DNA of 64,000 nt from an uncultured eubacterium 1-6 (GCA_903789595.1 CAIFEZ010000009.1:52264-116263), one strand, 5' to 3'. Positions 53,570 to 63,842 are shown, numbered from the stretch's first letter. A program made the numbers and translations. Notes: a model not told the origin generated them from the letters alone.

Positions 53570-54337
53570 ATGAAATACGGAGTTATTGTTGCGGAAGATG
53601 AAATACTGATCCAGCAGAATATTATCAAGAAAATCGAGGGTGCCGGTGCCGGTTTTACCGTCGTCGGCAGCGCACAGACCGGCATTCAGGCACTGGACCT
53701 GGTCAACACCTGCAATCCCTACCTGCTGGTAACCGACATCCGAATGCCGGTCATGGATGGTCTGGAACTGATCGAACAGGCCCGTGAAAATCACCCGGAC
53801 CTTGATGTCATTGTCGTCAGCGGGTATTCCGACTTTGAATATGCCAAGCGTGCCATTCACCTTCAGGTGCGGGAATATCTCCTCAAACCTGTGGATGAGG
53901 ACCAGCTTTGGGCGGTCCTGTCCTCCCTCGCGAATAAATACCGGATGGAAGAGCAGGAACTGGAGAAGAGTTTCTCCGGTGAGTTCTCCTGCCGCTCCTC
54001 CCGGGAAATTGCGGAACTTCTGAAGGACTACCTCACGCGAGAATTTGACCACGACGTCAACATGAACCTGATCGCTGAAAAGCTGAATTACAGTCCGAGC
54101 TACCTCTCCAAGGTATTTCTTCAGACCTACCACATGCCGCCTACGAAATACCTGATATCCCTTCGGATGCAGAAGGCCAAGAAACTGATGGACCGGAATC
54201 CCGCCTACCCGATACATATGATCGGAGAAGCCGTCGGATACGATGATCCGGGCTACTTCTCCCGGATCTTCAAGAAATACGAGGGCGTCAGTCCACAGAA
54301 ATACCGGGGCGGCTCCCCGGCCGACGCCGCAGAATGA
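53570..54337 (+). CDS. YesN-like response regulator (receiver plus AraC HTH)
   Basis: A 255-residue compact regulator. Receiver: VIVAEDEILIQQNI, phospho-acceptor LVTDIRMPVMDGLE, VVSGYSDFEYAKRAI and LLKPVDEDQLW. C-terminal AraC HTH pair: VNMNLIAEKLNYSPSYLSKV and YPIHMIGEAVGYDDPGYFSRIF. Unlike the long regulator at 36422 it lacks a middle domain. It should receive phosphate from the kinase at 51501 and activate the divergent sugar-uptake operon (49360-44273). A perfect hairpin terminator follows the stop. Confidence 0.94.
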   Translation: MKYGVIVAEDEILIQQNIIKKIEGAGAGFTVVGSAQTGIQALDLVNTCNPYLLVTDIRMPVMDGLELIEQARENHPDLDVIVVSGYSDFEYAKRAIHLQVREYLLKPVDEDQLWAVLSSLANKYRMEEQELEKSFSGEFSCRSSREIAELLKDYLTREFDHDVNMNLIAEKLNYSPSYLSKVFLQTYHMPPTKYLISLRMQKAKKLMDRNPAYPIHMIGEAVGYDDPGYFSRIFKKYEGVSPQKYRGGSPADAAE

Positions 54338-54365
54338 TACATTTGAGCAGCACTGCAGACACATG

Positions 54366-54401
54366 AAAGGACTGCCGCACGAATCTGTGCGGCAGTCCTT
54401 T
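54366..54401. terminator. terminator between convergent transcripts
   Basis: AAAGGACTGCCGCAC pairs perfectly with GTGCGGCAGTCCTTT around a 6-base loop, then CTTTGC. It ends the yesN-like transcript from the left and any leftward transcript of the ttdB remnant from the right. Confidence 0.92.
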
Positions 54402-54431
54402 CTTTGCTCTGAATCTTTTTTTCAACTTGTA

Positions 54432-54935
54432 TTACTTTATGAATCCGACCTGTTCGGATATCCGGGCAATCTGCTCTTCCTTCTTCTCGTTGTATTCCAC
54501 TTTCTTCTCTTCGAAGTAATTTTTGCCGTACGAATCGATCGAGACAATGAGCGGTCCGAATTCCTTCACATGGCAATGCCAGAGTGTTTCCGGCATCCCG
54601 AGGTCCTTCCACTGTGCCTCAACAATTTCCTCCACCTCAGTTGCCGCGACCACCGCGTTTCCCGCCGGGAACACACAGTGAATGGCGCCGAATTCGCTGC
54701 AGGCACGCTCGGTATTTTCCTTCATGCCGCCCTTTCCGACAATCACGCGGACACCGGTTGTCTTTACGAATTCATATTCGAATTTCTCCATTCGCATCGA
54801 AGTCGTCGGTCCGACCGACACCATCTGATACCGGTCCTCTCCCAGAGGACGGATGATGGGACCGGCATGCAGGATTGCCGCATCTCTGACGTCAACCGGA
54901 ATCTGTCTCTTCTCTTCTCCTTTCGGCGGTGCTTT
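54432..54935 (-). pseudogene. ttdB: N-truncated L-tartrate dehydratase/class I fumarase beta subunit
   Basis: The leftward frame encodes VDVRDAAILHAGPIIR, MVSVGPTTSMRMEKFE, VIVGKGGMKENTE, HCVFPAGNAVVAATEVEEI and VKEFGPLIVSIDSYGKN, closely matching TtdB. The expected first 40-45 residues (LTTP...VGD..YLTGT) are not found in any frame, and a TGA at 54936-54938 closes the homologous frame just after a CAHMRAL-like stretch. An internal ATG at 54824 could start only a shorter product. With the damaged alpha subunit upstream, the enzyme cannot be functional as encoded. Confidence 0.85.
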
Positions 54936-55041
54936 TCACAACGCCCGCATATGAGCACAGATGATTTCAAATCCTTCTGCAAATGTTCTTCGCAAATAAC
55001 CTCTTCAAATTGCTTTTGTCCCTTGGTTTTCCGTCTCTTCC

Positions 55042-55804
55042 TCACGCCTTCGGCTGATACTCAAATCCGGTGTGTGTGTCGATTGTGTAATTCAGATCCT
55101 TGTCAAATACAATGTGCCCTCTGCGGTGACTCCAGCAGCCGACATTCACAGCGACACCGATCGCAGAAGGATGACGGGCTGTATTCTCAATGTTTACGCC
55201 CATGACAGAATAATTTCCGCCCATACCCTGCGGTCCGAGACCTATGGCATTGATGCCGTCCTCCAGCAGCTTCTCCATCTTCGCCGCGTTTGCGTTCGGA
55301 TTATGCGACCCGATCGGACGCATCAGCGCCTTCTTGGAATTGAGCGCCGCCGTTTCCACCGATGTAGCTACACTGACGCCGACCAGAAGCGGCGGGCAGG
55401 CATTCAGTCCGTAAGTCGTCATCCGGTCGAGAACAAATTTCGTGACGCCCTCATACCCTTCGCCCGGCATCAGAACCGTTGCGTTTCCGGGAAGTGTGCA
55501 TCCGCCGCCGGCCATGTAGGTGTAGATTTCACACTGGTCCGAATGCGGAACGATATCCCACCACACCGTCGGAAGTCCCTTTCCGACATTTTTTCCGGTG
55601 TTGTACTCGTCGAACGTCTCAACCGCGTTGTGACGAAGCGTTGTGACGAAGCGGCGTGTCAACGGTTGCCTGCAGGACTGCATCCTTCAGAAGTCCCTCC
55701 AGATCATCGATCAGCGGGAATCTCGTTCCGCACTTCACCCAGAACTGCAGCGCTCCGGTATCCTGACAGGACGGGCGGTTGAGCTGAACCGCCAGCTCCT
55801 GGTT
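55042..55804 (-). pseudogene. ttdA: N-truncated, frameshifted L-tartrate dehydratase alpha subunit
   Basis: Two leftward frames carry consecutive parts of TtdA: LAVQLNRPSCQDTGALQFWV and [20 protein letters not shown] before about 55640, then [54 protein letters not shown] and GCWSHRRGH after it. A 13-bp tandem duplication (GCGTTGTGACGAA at 55625 and 55638) causes the frameshift; removing one unit restores [12 protein letters not shown] as in the family. Two iron-sulfur Cys positions ([14 protein letters not shown]) remain. The first 60-70 residues are missing and replaced by a transporter fragment in the same frame. Confidence 0.9.
55625..55650. repeat. 13-bp tandem duplication inside ttdA
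   Basis: GCGTTGTGACGAA occurs twice in direct succession. Thirteen is not a multiple of three, so it breaks the ttdA frame. Confidence 0.95.
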
Positions 55805-56110
55805 CCCGCCCATCGCCGCGGCAAATACCAGCGGCATCAGCAGCTTGGAGCGCTTGAAACCGGATTTCGCCGCGATACCGATAACGACGGGAATCAGCAC
55901 CGCCGCGGTACCGGTGTTCGAAAGGACGCCGCTCATCAGTCCGACGATCACCATGATCGCAACGATCAGTCCCCGCTCCGTTTTCGCGAATTTTGTAACC
56001 AGGCCCCCGATTTCATTCGCCATACCTGTCTCAAACAACGCTCCGCCGACGATAAACATCGCAACGAAGAGGATAACATTGCTGTCGACAAATCCCGAGA
56101 AGGCTGTCTG
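55802..56110 (-). pseudogene. internal fragment of a DASS/SLC13-type anion transporter
   Basis: A leftward frame encodes about 100 residues of a membrane transporter: GFVDSNVILFVAMFIVGGAL, FETGMANEIGG, VGLMSGVLSNTGTAAVLIPV and RSKLLMPLVFAAAMGGN. The SNTGT motif is the DASS signature; the family includes the tartrate/succinate antiporter TtdT. Both ends are missing: the N-terminus stops where the divergent LysR fragment begins (about 56105), and the C-terminus is replaced in frame by TtdA sequence at AMGGN/QELAVQ (about 55803). Confidence 0.85.
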
Positions 56111-56957
56111 CCGCTACCACAGCATAAAGGGCGCGGCAAATGCTCTTTTTGTCTCTTCTCCTACCATTTCGGTCTCTATCCGGGAGCTGGAGAAGGAATT
56201 TCATCTTCAGCTCTTCCATCACAATCAGAACAGGATCTCACTGACGAAGGAGGGGGAAGCTTTTTACCAGAAAGCGGAAACTCTGCTGAAAATGCAGAAA
56301 GACATGTACACCGAGTTTTCAGAAATGGCGTGGCAGACACAGCCTCTGAAAATCGGCATTCCGCCGCTCATCAGCACTGTATTCTTTCCGCGGATGGCGG
56401 ATTCCTTTCATGAGGTTTCTGACATTCCGATTCAGCTCTTCGAATACGGTTCAAACCGTGCGCAGCACCTCGTCAGCACCGGAAAGCTGGACCTGGCACT
56501 TGTCAATATGGATTTCTACAACATTGATCAGTTCGAGAGCCGCACCTTGATGGAAGACAGCTATTCCCTCTGTGTATCCAGAACGCATCCGCTGGCGCAG
56601 AGCAAATCCGTGACACTGGACATGCTGAAGGATCAGCGCCTGATTTTCTTCAACACCGATTCCGTCCAGAATCTGACGTTTCAGTCACGTTTCCACGCTC
56701 TCGGCATCGACCCTTTTATCCTGATGCACTGTTCGCAGCTGTATACAACGCTGAACTTTGTCCGCGGCGGAAACTGCGCCGCACTTCTCTTTTCTTCACT
56801 GGCCGTCAACCCCCGTGATTTCCGGATGATTCCCATTGAACCGAAAATCACCAATCGTTTCGGCATCATCTGGAAGAAAGGTACCTATATACCGCTGCGC
56901 ACCGCAAAATTCATAAAGTTCGCAGAAACCTATGACATCTCACCCTATATCGGCTGA
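56103..56957 (+). pseudogene. N-truncated LysR-family regulator
   Basis: The rightward frame encodes a LysR regulator from within its DNA-binding domain: AVCRYHSIKGAANALFVSSP, TISVSIRELEKEFHLQLFHH and the full effector domain (LKIGIPPLISTVFFPRMADS, KLDLALVNMDFYNI, SRTHPLAQSKS). The first 10-15 residues of the HTH, with start codon and ribosome binding site, are missing and replaced by antisense transporter sequence. LysR regulators normally sit divergent from their target operon, as here, so it probably once controlled the transporter-ttdAB genes. Confidence 0.85.
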
Positions 56958-58129
56958 CCGACAGCACGAAAGCAGAATTTGAAAAATTTGACAGCTGAAT
57001 AGAAAAGCAGCGGCCGCCTTATCAAATTCCTTCTGACAAGACGGCCACTACTGAAATGGATCAATACTATTCAATTGTCTACACTTTCTTTAATTGTTCT
57101 TCACAATCGGACTTATTTCACTTTTCTTTCTGAAAGGACCTGCTGTAAATAATAATGATAAATGGATTGTTTGATTTTCGGTTTCTGAATTACAGCTGAT
57201 GAAATATGGACTGTTGTCACATATCTGATCAATTACTGCCCCGAATCACTTATTCCTCTTTCGTGATTCCTCTTATCGCAGGCATCTTCGCTGTCTCTTT
57301 TAAAACAGCTTCTTCAAATCATGTCACTGAAAGAAATATAAGTACGATAACACTTATCTGCTCCCTGCATCGTCAGGATATAGAATTATATTCAGAACAA
57401 ACTCTATGTCTGGATCCTGCTTAGAAAGTTCTGTGAATGCATCGGAATCTCTTTTCGAACCGGCTGGTGATATCTGCATGCCGTCCGATAATCCTTCCCA
57501 ATGTTCTGGATCAATCTGTCACATCCATGTAATTTCTCGTCTTAACAGGTCTTCGTTTCTTTACACGAATCCTCTGGCTGTGTCAGATCTTCCGTGGTAT
57601 CTACTCAATATGAATTGCACGCTTCACATTACCTTTCATCTCATGGGTTCCGGATCATACCAGGAACTCGGTTACTTTCTTCTCTCTTATAAAAGGTCTT
57701 CTCTCAGGGAACTGCTTATGCAATACCACTTTCATATTGAGGATGATGTGCCGGTGGAATTCCCATTGGACTGTCCTCCTTCTCCCGTATTTGTATTAAA
57801 GATCCGGACTTAACGTTTATCCGATATGATATCAAAGGCCGTTCCCTCTGTTCATGTCATCCGGAACCGGATCTGAATATCAGGACGGAGCTTCTATCGG
57901 ATTAATTCTGTCACCCGTTCTTTAATGTGACTTCAGGATAACACAGAAGCCTTTATTTGTCAACGCATTTTTAAATTAATTTTTACGTATTCTCTCATCG
58001 CGTTAATTATTTTCTAAATATTTGTTTTTTGTTTGATAATTATATTATATTCTGTATATTATTATTTGAATCAATGCGTCAGGTAAAGCGCGCCATCCTG
58101 GCTTTATCTCATCATTAAGGCTCACACAT
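56958..58129. other. 1.2-kb AT-rich region without a recognised gene
   Basis: A stem (GGCCGCCTTATCA with TGACAAGACGGCC, 57012-57046) may end the LysR remnant transcript. Short open stretches at 57206-57424 and 57406-57813 (rightward) are open but have no recognised family and no convincing ribosome binding site; the second contains LPWYLLNMNCTLHITFHLMG and could be a decayed gene fragment. 57990-58070 is almost pure A/T. The region looks like relics following decay of a locus. Confidence 0.4.
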
Positions 58130-58228
58130 GCGAGATAAAACGCGCTGCGCGGGTTATATCTCGCTATCTCGACGCTCACCGCACACGAATGCTTTTCATT
58201 CGGCTGCGGCCCACTGTTCGCGTAAATA
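58130..58228. repeat. dispersed repeat family C, copy 3
   Basis: GCGAGATAAAACGCGCTGCG pairs within itself via GGTTATATCTCGC. Then come CACACGAATGCTTTTCATTC and the end CCACTGTTCGCGTAAATA. It is the same element as at 12181-12274 and again abuts a minus-strand terminator. Confidence 0.85.
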
Positions 58229-58265
58229 AGGCCGAAACCCTTGCAGATTCCGGGGTTCCGGCCTT
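58228..58265 (-). terminator. terminator of the aconitase-family gene
   Basis: AAGGCCGAAACCC and GGGGTTCCGGCCTT form a stem with two mismatches. On the minus strand it is followed by ATTTACGCG. It lies 27 bp after the stop at 58292. Confidence 0.8.
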
Positions 58266-58291
58266 CTCGGCACAGCTGTATTTTTTACTCC

Positions 58292-60586
58292 TTACTTGTG
58301 GCTGCGGTAATAATTAATCAGGCAGCCGTCCAGGATAATCTCTCTCTCATCATCGGTGAGCTGACCCAGACGAAGCTCGAATCCTGTCAGCGCGTCATCT
58401 CCGACAACGTATGCCCGGATGACGTCCTCTCTGCTCTCAACCGCCTTCCGGATATCCGGAACAAACAGATAATCTCCGTTTTTAAACGGAAGACTCCCTG
58501 CCGGAATCAGGAACGGAAGCATGCCCCAGTTGATCAGATTGGAGCGATATCTCTTCGTCGCGTAATCATTGGCAATGTTCGCCCAGCCGCCCAGTACCTT
58601 CTGACAGGAAGCAGCCTGCTCGCGGGCAGATCCGTCACCCGGCTTTACGGCAAAGATGGTGGAGCCGACGCCCATATTCTGGTGGCAGACATCCGGGAAC
58701 TGCGTGTGGATGACCTTCATCACCGGTTTCAGCTCCGGAAGAGCATCTCCGGCACAGCCGCCTTCCTCGAGTGCCTTTTGCGCCTTCTGAACCTGCTTTG
58801 CTCTTCCCACATACAGAGGATCCTTTCTGGAAAGCGCGAACTCGGCCAGCCTCAGCGGATTGGATCGATAGGAAGAGGTCTCTCCGGAAGGAATCAGTTC
58901 GTCGGTTGTGGTAACCGGATCATGAATCTCCGATACCACCTTGAGAATCAGGTTCTCCGGAAGTGCAGACATCTTCGGCCAGTCCTTGATGTTCGGGCCG
59001 AAACGCACCTCAACGGTCGGATCCGCAGCTCCGTGGCTGTCAAATACACGGTGCGCGTAGATATTGGAATCAAAGTGATATACCTGATGGCGGTATTCAC
59101 CGGCGAATTCCGTCGCAGGTGTCAGATATCCCTGATTTGCCGCGGTCGCCGCAATGGAACGCGCGTCCATGAGAGCGACGCCGGCCACCTGTCCCTCCTG
59201 AACCTTGGAGCCCTCGCGGTTCGGGAAATTTCGGGTAGAATGACGAATGGAAAGATCTCCGTTCGCGGGAGTATCCCCCGCGCCGAAGCACGGACCGCAG
59301 AACGCGGTCTTCACAACGGCTCCCGTTTCCATCAGATCCGCGATAACGCCGTTCGCAGCCAGTTCCTTGTAGATCGGCGCGCTGGCCGGATAAATATCCA
59401 GGGTAAAATCATCACAGCCGATGTACTGGCCGCGGAGAATATCAGCCGCCTGGCAGATATTTTCAAAGCCGCCGCCGGCACATCCCGCGATAACGCCCTG
59501 ATCCACAAGAAGCTTCCCGTTGTGAACCTTGTTCCGGAGGTTATAATCTGCCTTTCCGTTAAACGCGACCTGCGCGCGCTTCTCTACATCGTCCAGAATA
59601 TCCAGGAGATTCGCGTTGCACTCTTCGATCGTATAGACGTTGCTCGGATGGAACGGCATTGCGATCATCGGCTTGATCTTATCCAGCTCTACATATATAC
59701 AGCCGTCGTAATAAGCCACCGCGCCCGGATTCAGCTCGCTGTAATCCTCCGGACGTCCGTGCTCCGCATAGTAATCCCGAATCGTATCATCCGTCGTCCA
59801 GATGGAGGACAGACAGGTGGTCTCCGTCGTCATAACGTCGATACCGATCCGGAAATCCGCCGACAGGGAAGCAACGCCGGGGCCTACAAACTCCATAACC
59901 TTATTCTTTACATATCCCTTTTCGAATACAGCTCCGATGATTGCGAGCGCAACGTCCTGAGGTCCTACTCCCGGAACCGGCGCGCCGGTCATGTAAACCG
60001 CGACTACTCCGGGCATGGCAATATCATAGGTCTTGTTCAGAAGCTGCTTCACAAGCTCCGGTCCGCCCTCGCCCATCGCCATCGTTCCGAGAGCGCCATA
60101 CCGGGTATGAGAATCTGATCCGAGGATCATTCTCCCAACCCCGCTGAGCATCTCACGGGCAAACTGATGAATGACCGCCTGGTGCGGCGGAACATACATG
60201 CCGCCGTATCTCTTCGCGCAGGAGAGACCGAACATGTGATCATCCTCATTAATCGTTCCTCCGACTGCGCAGAGTGAATTGTGACAGTTTGTAAGGACGT
60301 AGGGAATCGGAAATTTCTCCAGTCCGGATGCCCGGGCGGTCTGAATGATTCCTACATATGTGATATCATGTGAGGTCAGCTTATCAAATTTAATCTGCAG
60401 ATTTTCCATGTTTCCCGAGACATTGTGTGCCTTCAGGATGTTGTATGCCATGGTTTCCTTCTTCGCCTCAGCCGCCGGCACAGCTTTTCCGGTTTTCTGC
60501 TGAAGCTGTGCGGCAGCATCCGGTCCGTCCGGAATCACGGTCGTTCCGTTTACCAGATATACTCCGCCATTCTGTAATTCGATCAT
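58292..60586 (-). CDS. aconitase-family hydratase (YbhJ-like)
   Basis: A 764-residue aconitase-superfamily protein, similar in length to E. coli YbhJ. Iron-sulfur Cys candidates lie in [14 protein letters not shown] and [15 protein letters not shown]; the substrate loops [10 protein letters not shown] and [18 protein letters not shown] are present. The C-terminal swivelling domain contains [13 protein letters not shown]. The family dehydrates and rehydrates hydroxy acids; the substrate of YbhJ-type proteins is not established, so citrate/isocitrate is only one option. It starts [20 protein letters not shown] with GGAGGGATAATCGGGT upstream. It is transcribed alone. No other TCA-cycle gene is adjacent apart from the ttdAB remnants 2.5 kb away. 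Confidence 0.88.
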   Translation of the reverse strand: MIELQNGGVYLVNGTTVIPDGPDAAAQLQQKTGKAVPAAEAKKETMAYNILKAHNVSGNMENLQIKFDKLTSHDITYVGIIQTARASGLEKFPIPYVLTNCHNSLCAVGGTINEDDHMFGLSCAKRYGGMYVPPHQAVIHQFAREMLSGVGRMILGSDSHTRYGALGTMAMGEGGPELVKQLLNKTYDIAMPGVVAVYMTGAPVPGVGPQDVALAIIGAVFEKGYVKNKVMEFVGPGVASLSADFRIGIDVMTTETTCLSSIWTTDDTIRDYYAEHGRPEDYSELNPGAVAYYDGCIYVELDKIKPMIAMPFHPSNVYTIEECNANLLDILDDVEKRAQVAFNGKADYNLRNKVHNGKLLVDQGVIAGCAGGGFENICQAADILRGQYIGCDDFTLDIYPASAPIYKELAANGVIADLMETGAVVKTAFCGPCFGAGDTPANGDLSIRHSTRNFPNREGSKVQEGQVAGVALMDARSIAATAANQGYLTPATEFAGEYRHQVYHFDSNIYAHRVFDSHGAADPTVEVRFGPNIKDWPKMSALPENLILKVVSEIHDPVTTTDELIPSGETSSYRSNPLRLAEFALSRKDPLYVGRAKQVQKAQKALEEGGCAGDALPELKPVMKVIHTQFPDVCHQNMGVGSTIFAVKPGDGSAREQAASCQKVLGGWANIANDYATKRYRSNLINWGMLPFLIPAGSLPFKNGDYLFVPDIRKAVESREDVIRAYVVGDDALTGFELRLGQLTDDEREIILDGCLINYYRSHK

Positions 60587-60778
60587 ACCCGATTATCCCT
60601 CCTGTTGATTGCTCTGATGCCGCCTGACCGGGCGGCAGGATCCACACAGTGCGTCTGAATCTTCAAGCCTGCCGCGAGCCGTGGCAGATACTCAGCTGTA
60701 AAAAGCTGCGGATTGCAAATTCAGTGTTTATCATATATTATTTAGACTAATTTCGCAAGACGGGAGGAAAATTCGAAC
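60587..60778. other. divergent intergenic region
   Basis: It separates the leftward hydratase gene from a rightward small gene. TTGCAAATTCAGTGTTTATC and a TATATTATTT tract near 60735 look promoter-like for the rightward gene. No riboswitch was recognised. Confidence 0.4.
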
Positions 60779-61045
60779 ATGCGTTTATGGGGAAAAATGA
60801 TACGGGACAATCACATTCTGATGAATATGACAATAACAGATGAAAGTGAAGAGACGAGGACTCACAAGGTGCTCCATGCCCTGGAGCAGATCTGCCATGA
60901 ATGGGATCTGAGCGTGCCGATCTGGCTGGATTCCAACATCCGTGAATTCCAGCGGACCAAAAAGGTGCGCTTCACGCAGGACAGCTTTGTCGGGGAAGAA
61001 ATTCCCTTTGATTTTCTGGAGCTTCAGGTGCTGGAAGAGGATTGA
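60779..61045 (+). CDS. small hypothetical protein, 88 aa
   Basis: I do not recognise a characterised family. It is an acidic, soluble protein: MRLWGKMIRDNHILMNMTI, then HKVLHALEQICHEWDLSVPI, and EIPFDFLELQVLEED at the end. The look is that of short conserved clostridial proteins of unknown role. A GGGAGGAAAA ribosome binding site 9 bp before the ATG and the absence of overlap with other genes support translation. It is convergent with the nucleosidase gene. Confidence 0.7.
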   Translation: MRLWGKMIRDNHILMNMTITDESEETRTHKVLHALEQICHEWDLSVPIWLDSNIREFQRTKKVRFTQDSFVGEEIPFDFLELQVLEED

Positions 61046-61186
61046 CAGAAAAGAAGCGGCATCCCTTTGCCCGGTCAGAGAAGAATTCTCCGCCGGCAGA
61101 GATGCCGGTTCAAATGCCGGCTCGAAAAAAACGATCCGGCATCATGCTTTTGACACATACATTATGAACGGCATCCGTCTCCGGCC

Positions 61187-61885
61187 TCAGATCCTGCGGA
61201 TCATGCTGCACACGAGGCGCACACAGTGCTTCACGCAGTCCGCGGTAAAGGTATTGTCATCCGCGACAGCACTGCCGTCCGCCTTGTCAGAGATGACGCG
61301 GATGACCAGGAACGGAACGCCGTTTCTCCACGCGGTCTGGGCGATGGAGGCGCCCTCCATTTCTGCGCAGTAACCGTGGAAATTCTCCGCGAGCCTCGTC
61401 TTCACCTCGTGGTCGGAAATGAACTGATCTCCGCTGACAACCGTTCCGCGGAAGGTATGAATCTCGGGATTCACCTCCGCATTTACCTTCTCTGCGAGCG
61501 CGATCAGCTTTTCATCGCCCGGGAAGCGATAGACATCCATGCCGGGAACCTGTCCCGGCTGGTAGCCCCAGACCGTTGCGTCCATGTCATGCTGCACTGC
61601 CTCGGAAGAAAGAACGATATCTCCGATGTCTATTCTGTTCTGGAGGCTTCCCGCGATTCCCGTGTTGATGACATAATCCACATGGTAATCATCCACCAGA
61701 ATCTGCGTGCACATCGCGGCATTCACCTTGCCGACACCGCTCTGCACCACAACGGCAGGCTTTCCCTCGAGAACGCCGCGATAAAATTTCATTCCTGCCT
61801 TTTCCCGGATATCCGCCTCGCTCATCCGGTCTTTCAGTTCAGCCACTTCCTCAGCCATTGCGCCGATAATTCCAATTAAACTCAT
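61187..61885 (-). CDS. mtnN: 5'-methylthioadenosine/S-adenosylhomocysteine nucleosidase
   Basis: A 232-residue MTA/SAH nucleosidase. It opens IGIIGAMAEEVAELKD (catalytic Glu), has GVGKVNAAMCTQIL, NTGIAGSLQNRIDIGDIVLS, GTVVSGDQFIS, the nucleoside-binding AEMEGASIAQTA and VISDKADGS (catalytic Asp). The enzyme removes adenine from MTA and SAH in methionine salvage and methyl-cycle detoxification. The ATG at 61885 with ACAGGAGAAT upstream gives the normal length; an earlier frame start at 62017 would add 44 unrelated residues. It follows the metallo-beta-lactamase gene on the same strand after 119 bp. Confidence 0.95.
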   Translation of the reverse strand: MSLIGIIGAMAEEVAELKDRMSEADIREKAGMKFYRGVLEGKPAVVVQSGVGKVNAAMCTQILVDDYHVDYVINTGIAGSLQNRIDIGDIVLSSEAVQHDMDATVWGYQPGQVPGMDVYRFPGDEKLIALAEKVNAEVNPEIHTFRGTVVSGDQFISDHEVKTRLAENFHGYCAEMEGASIAQTAWRNGVPFLVIRVISDKADGSAVADDNTFTADCVKHCVRLVCSMIRRI

Positions 61886-62004
61886 AAAATATTCTCCTGT
61901 TATGTTTGTCTTGTACGGATTCCGCTGCGGACGCACTCCCGCAGATTTCTCTCTTCCACGGACCTGCACCCCGCAGACCGCCGTCTGCAATATGCGGACA
62001 TTCA

Positions 62005-63621
62005 TCATCTGTCCCATTTATCGCACAGAGCATTAATCTGGTCCGTGAACTTCGCCAGATCCTTATTCGCGCCGCCTTCATTCCGGCGGATGACCGCCAG
62101 AAGTCTCTGGCCCGCGGCAAGAAGACGCTCATAAACGGCTGCTGCTCTGCGATGAGAAGCCTTGCCGCCCGCGCCGGACTCCTTCGAAACGGGAACACCC
62201 GCAGGTGCTTCAACGACCTGTCCGGAGGCGATATCAAATATCGTCCCGCTGAACGGCGCAAAGGAATCGTATCCGAGTTCCTTCCGAAGGCGCTCTGCAA
62301 AAATCTCCGTGACCTCATCTTCTCCGTGACACACGAACACCTTCGCCGGTTTTTCCGAGAACGCGGACGCCCATCTCATCAGCCCCTCGTTGTCAGCGTG
62401 GCCGCTGATCCCGGGAAGCACCTGAATGTGCGCGCGTATCGCAATCTCCTCCCCGAAAAGCCGGATACTCTCCGCGCCGTCAACGATTGCGCGTCCGGGG
62501 GTGCCCGCTGCCTGATAGCCCACAAACAGGACAGTGCACTCCGGCCGCCAGAGATTATGCTTCAGGTGATGCTTCACCCGGCCCGCATCGCACATCCCGC
62601 TCGCCGAAATGATTACCTTCGGCGTCTCATCAAAATTGATCGCCTTAGAGTCCTCCGCCGTAACCGATGTCTTCAGATTCGAGAACGCGATCGGATTGAT
62701 TCCCTGTTCGATCAGCCCTCTCGCCTCTTCATCGTAGCATTCCTCGGGGTGTCTCTGGAACACGGTCGTCGCCTCGATCGCTAAGGGGCTGTCCACATAC
62801 ACCGGAAAATCTCCGTGCCCGTGCACCATACGCTTTTCCTTGATCTGACGGATGAAGTAAAGCATCTCCTGTGTCCTGCCGACCGCAAAGGACGGAATCA
62901 CCAGATTGCCTCCCCGGTCAAACGTCTTCTGGATCACATCCGCGAGAGATGCCGTGTAATCCGGCACCGGACCATGGCTTCTGTCTCCGTAGGTAGATTC
63001 CATGACGACGTAATCCGCCTCATGAATGTACTGCGGATCGCGGATCAGCGGCTGATTCAGGTTGCCGATGTCGCCGGAGAAGACGAGCTTCCGTGTGATA
63101 TCTCCCTCTGTTAGCCAGATTTCGATACTGGCAGAACCGAGCAGATGTCCGGCATCGACAAACCGAATCCGGATCCCCTCCGCGGGCGAGATGATCTCAT
63201 TATAGGGTTTCCCGACAAGCAGGTCAATCGCGCCGATCGCGTCCGCCATTGTGTACGGCGGCACATATACTTCCTTTCCGGCACGTTTTCCCTTCCGGTT
63301 TCTCCACTCAGCCTCGAATTCCTGAATATGCGCGCTGTCGCGGAGCATGATGTCGCAGAGATCCGCGGTTGCCTCCGTCGTATAGATCGGCCCCCGGAAT
63401 CCCCTGGAATAAAGAACCGGGAGGTTGCCGGAGTGATCGATATGCGCATGCGTCAGAAGGACAAAATCAAGCTCTGACGCCGGAACGGGAATCGGCTTGT
63501 TCTCGTAGATGTTTTTCCCCTGCTCCATTCCGCAGTCAACAAGAAACTTCTTTCCGGCCGCTTCCAGATAATAACAGCTGCCGGTCACCTCATGTGTTGC
63601 TCCCAGAAATGTAAGCTTCAT
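62005..63621 (-). CDS. metallo-beta-lactamase/beta-CASP protein (CPSF/RNase J-like)
   Basis: A 538-residue metallo-beta-lactamase fold with beta-CASP. The N-terminus is MKLTFLGATHEVTGSCYYLE, then the zinc motif THAHIDHSGNLP. Further ligands lie in DAGHLLGSASIEI and VFSGDIGNLNQPLI. The beta-CASP region shows VVMESTYGDRSH, PSFAVGRTQEMLY, SGMCDAGRVKHHLKHNL and ISGHADNEGLMRWA. This set is typical of bacterial YSH1/CPSF73-like proteins that act as ribonucleases. A C-terminal segment of about 60 residues is Arg/Ala-rich and follows a short linker. The start at 63621 has GGGGGATTATATT upstream. It is the promoter-proximal gene before mtnN. Confidence 0.93.
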   Translation of the reverse strand: MKLTFLGATHEVTGSCYYLEAAGKKFLVDCGMEQGKNIYENKPIPVPASELDFVLLTHAHIDHSGNLPVLYSRGFRGPIYTTEATADLCDIMLRDSAHIQEFEAEWRNRKGKRAGKEVYVPPYTMADAIGAIDLLVGKPYNEIISPAEGIRIRFVDAGHLLGSASIEIWLTEGDITRKLVFSGDIGNLNQPLIRDPQYIHEADYVVMESTYGDRSHGPVPDYTASLADVIQKTFDRGGNLVIPSFAVGRTQEMLYFIRQIKEKRMVHGHGDFPVYVDSPLAIEATTVFQRHPEECYDEEARGLIEQGINPIAFSNLKTSVTAEDSKAINFDETPKVIISASGMCDAGRVKHHLKHNLWRPECTVLFVGYQAAGTPGRAIVDGAESIRLFGEEIAIRAHIQVLPGISGHADNEGLMRWASAFSEKPAKVFVCHGEDEVTEIFAERLRKELGYDSFAPFSGTIFDIASGQVVEAPAGVPVSKESGAGGKASHRRAAAVYERLLAAGQRLLAVIRRNEGGANKDLAKFTDQINALCDKWDR

Positions 63622-63842
63622 AATATAATCCCCCAATCCGCAGCTTGTACCGCTTATAACGCAGCGTGTCACAAATCCGCCGTGTCCTCAGCCCGCGGAG
63701 AATCCGTTCATCGAAGGGCAAAGACATCAGCGGCGACAGCCGATATGTATCACTGTCATGAATACTGACTTAATTATAATCCACCGTCCTCCGCATTTAC
63801 AAGAGGATGCCGTCCCGGAAAGGCTTTCCGCGGCTTCAATAG

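Noticed and set aside
55845..56102. N-terminal part of the LysR open frame reaching back to 55845
   Set aside because: This part is antisense to the transporter fragment and does not encode a LysR helix-turn-helix; it is open by chance.
57406..57813. Open frame of 135 codons in the AT-rich region
   Set aside because: No ribosome binding site, no recognised family and surrounding sequence looks decayed; kept only as a note in the region entry.
58241..60118. 625-codon rightward frame opposite the aconitase-family gene
   Set aside because: The leftward frame carries all conserved aconitase motifs, so this is antisense noise.
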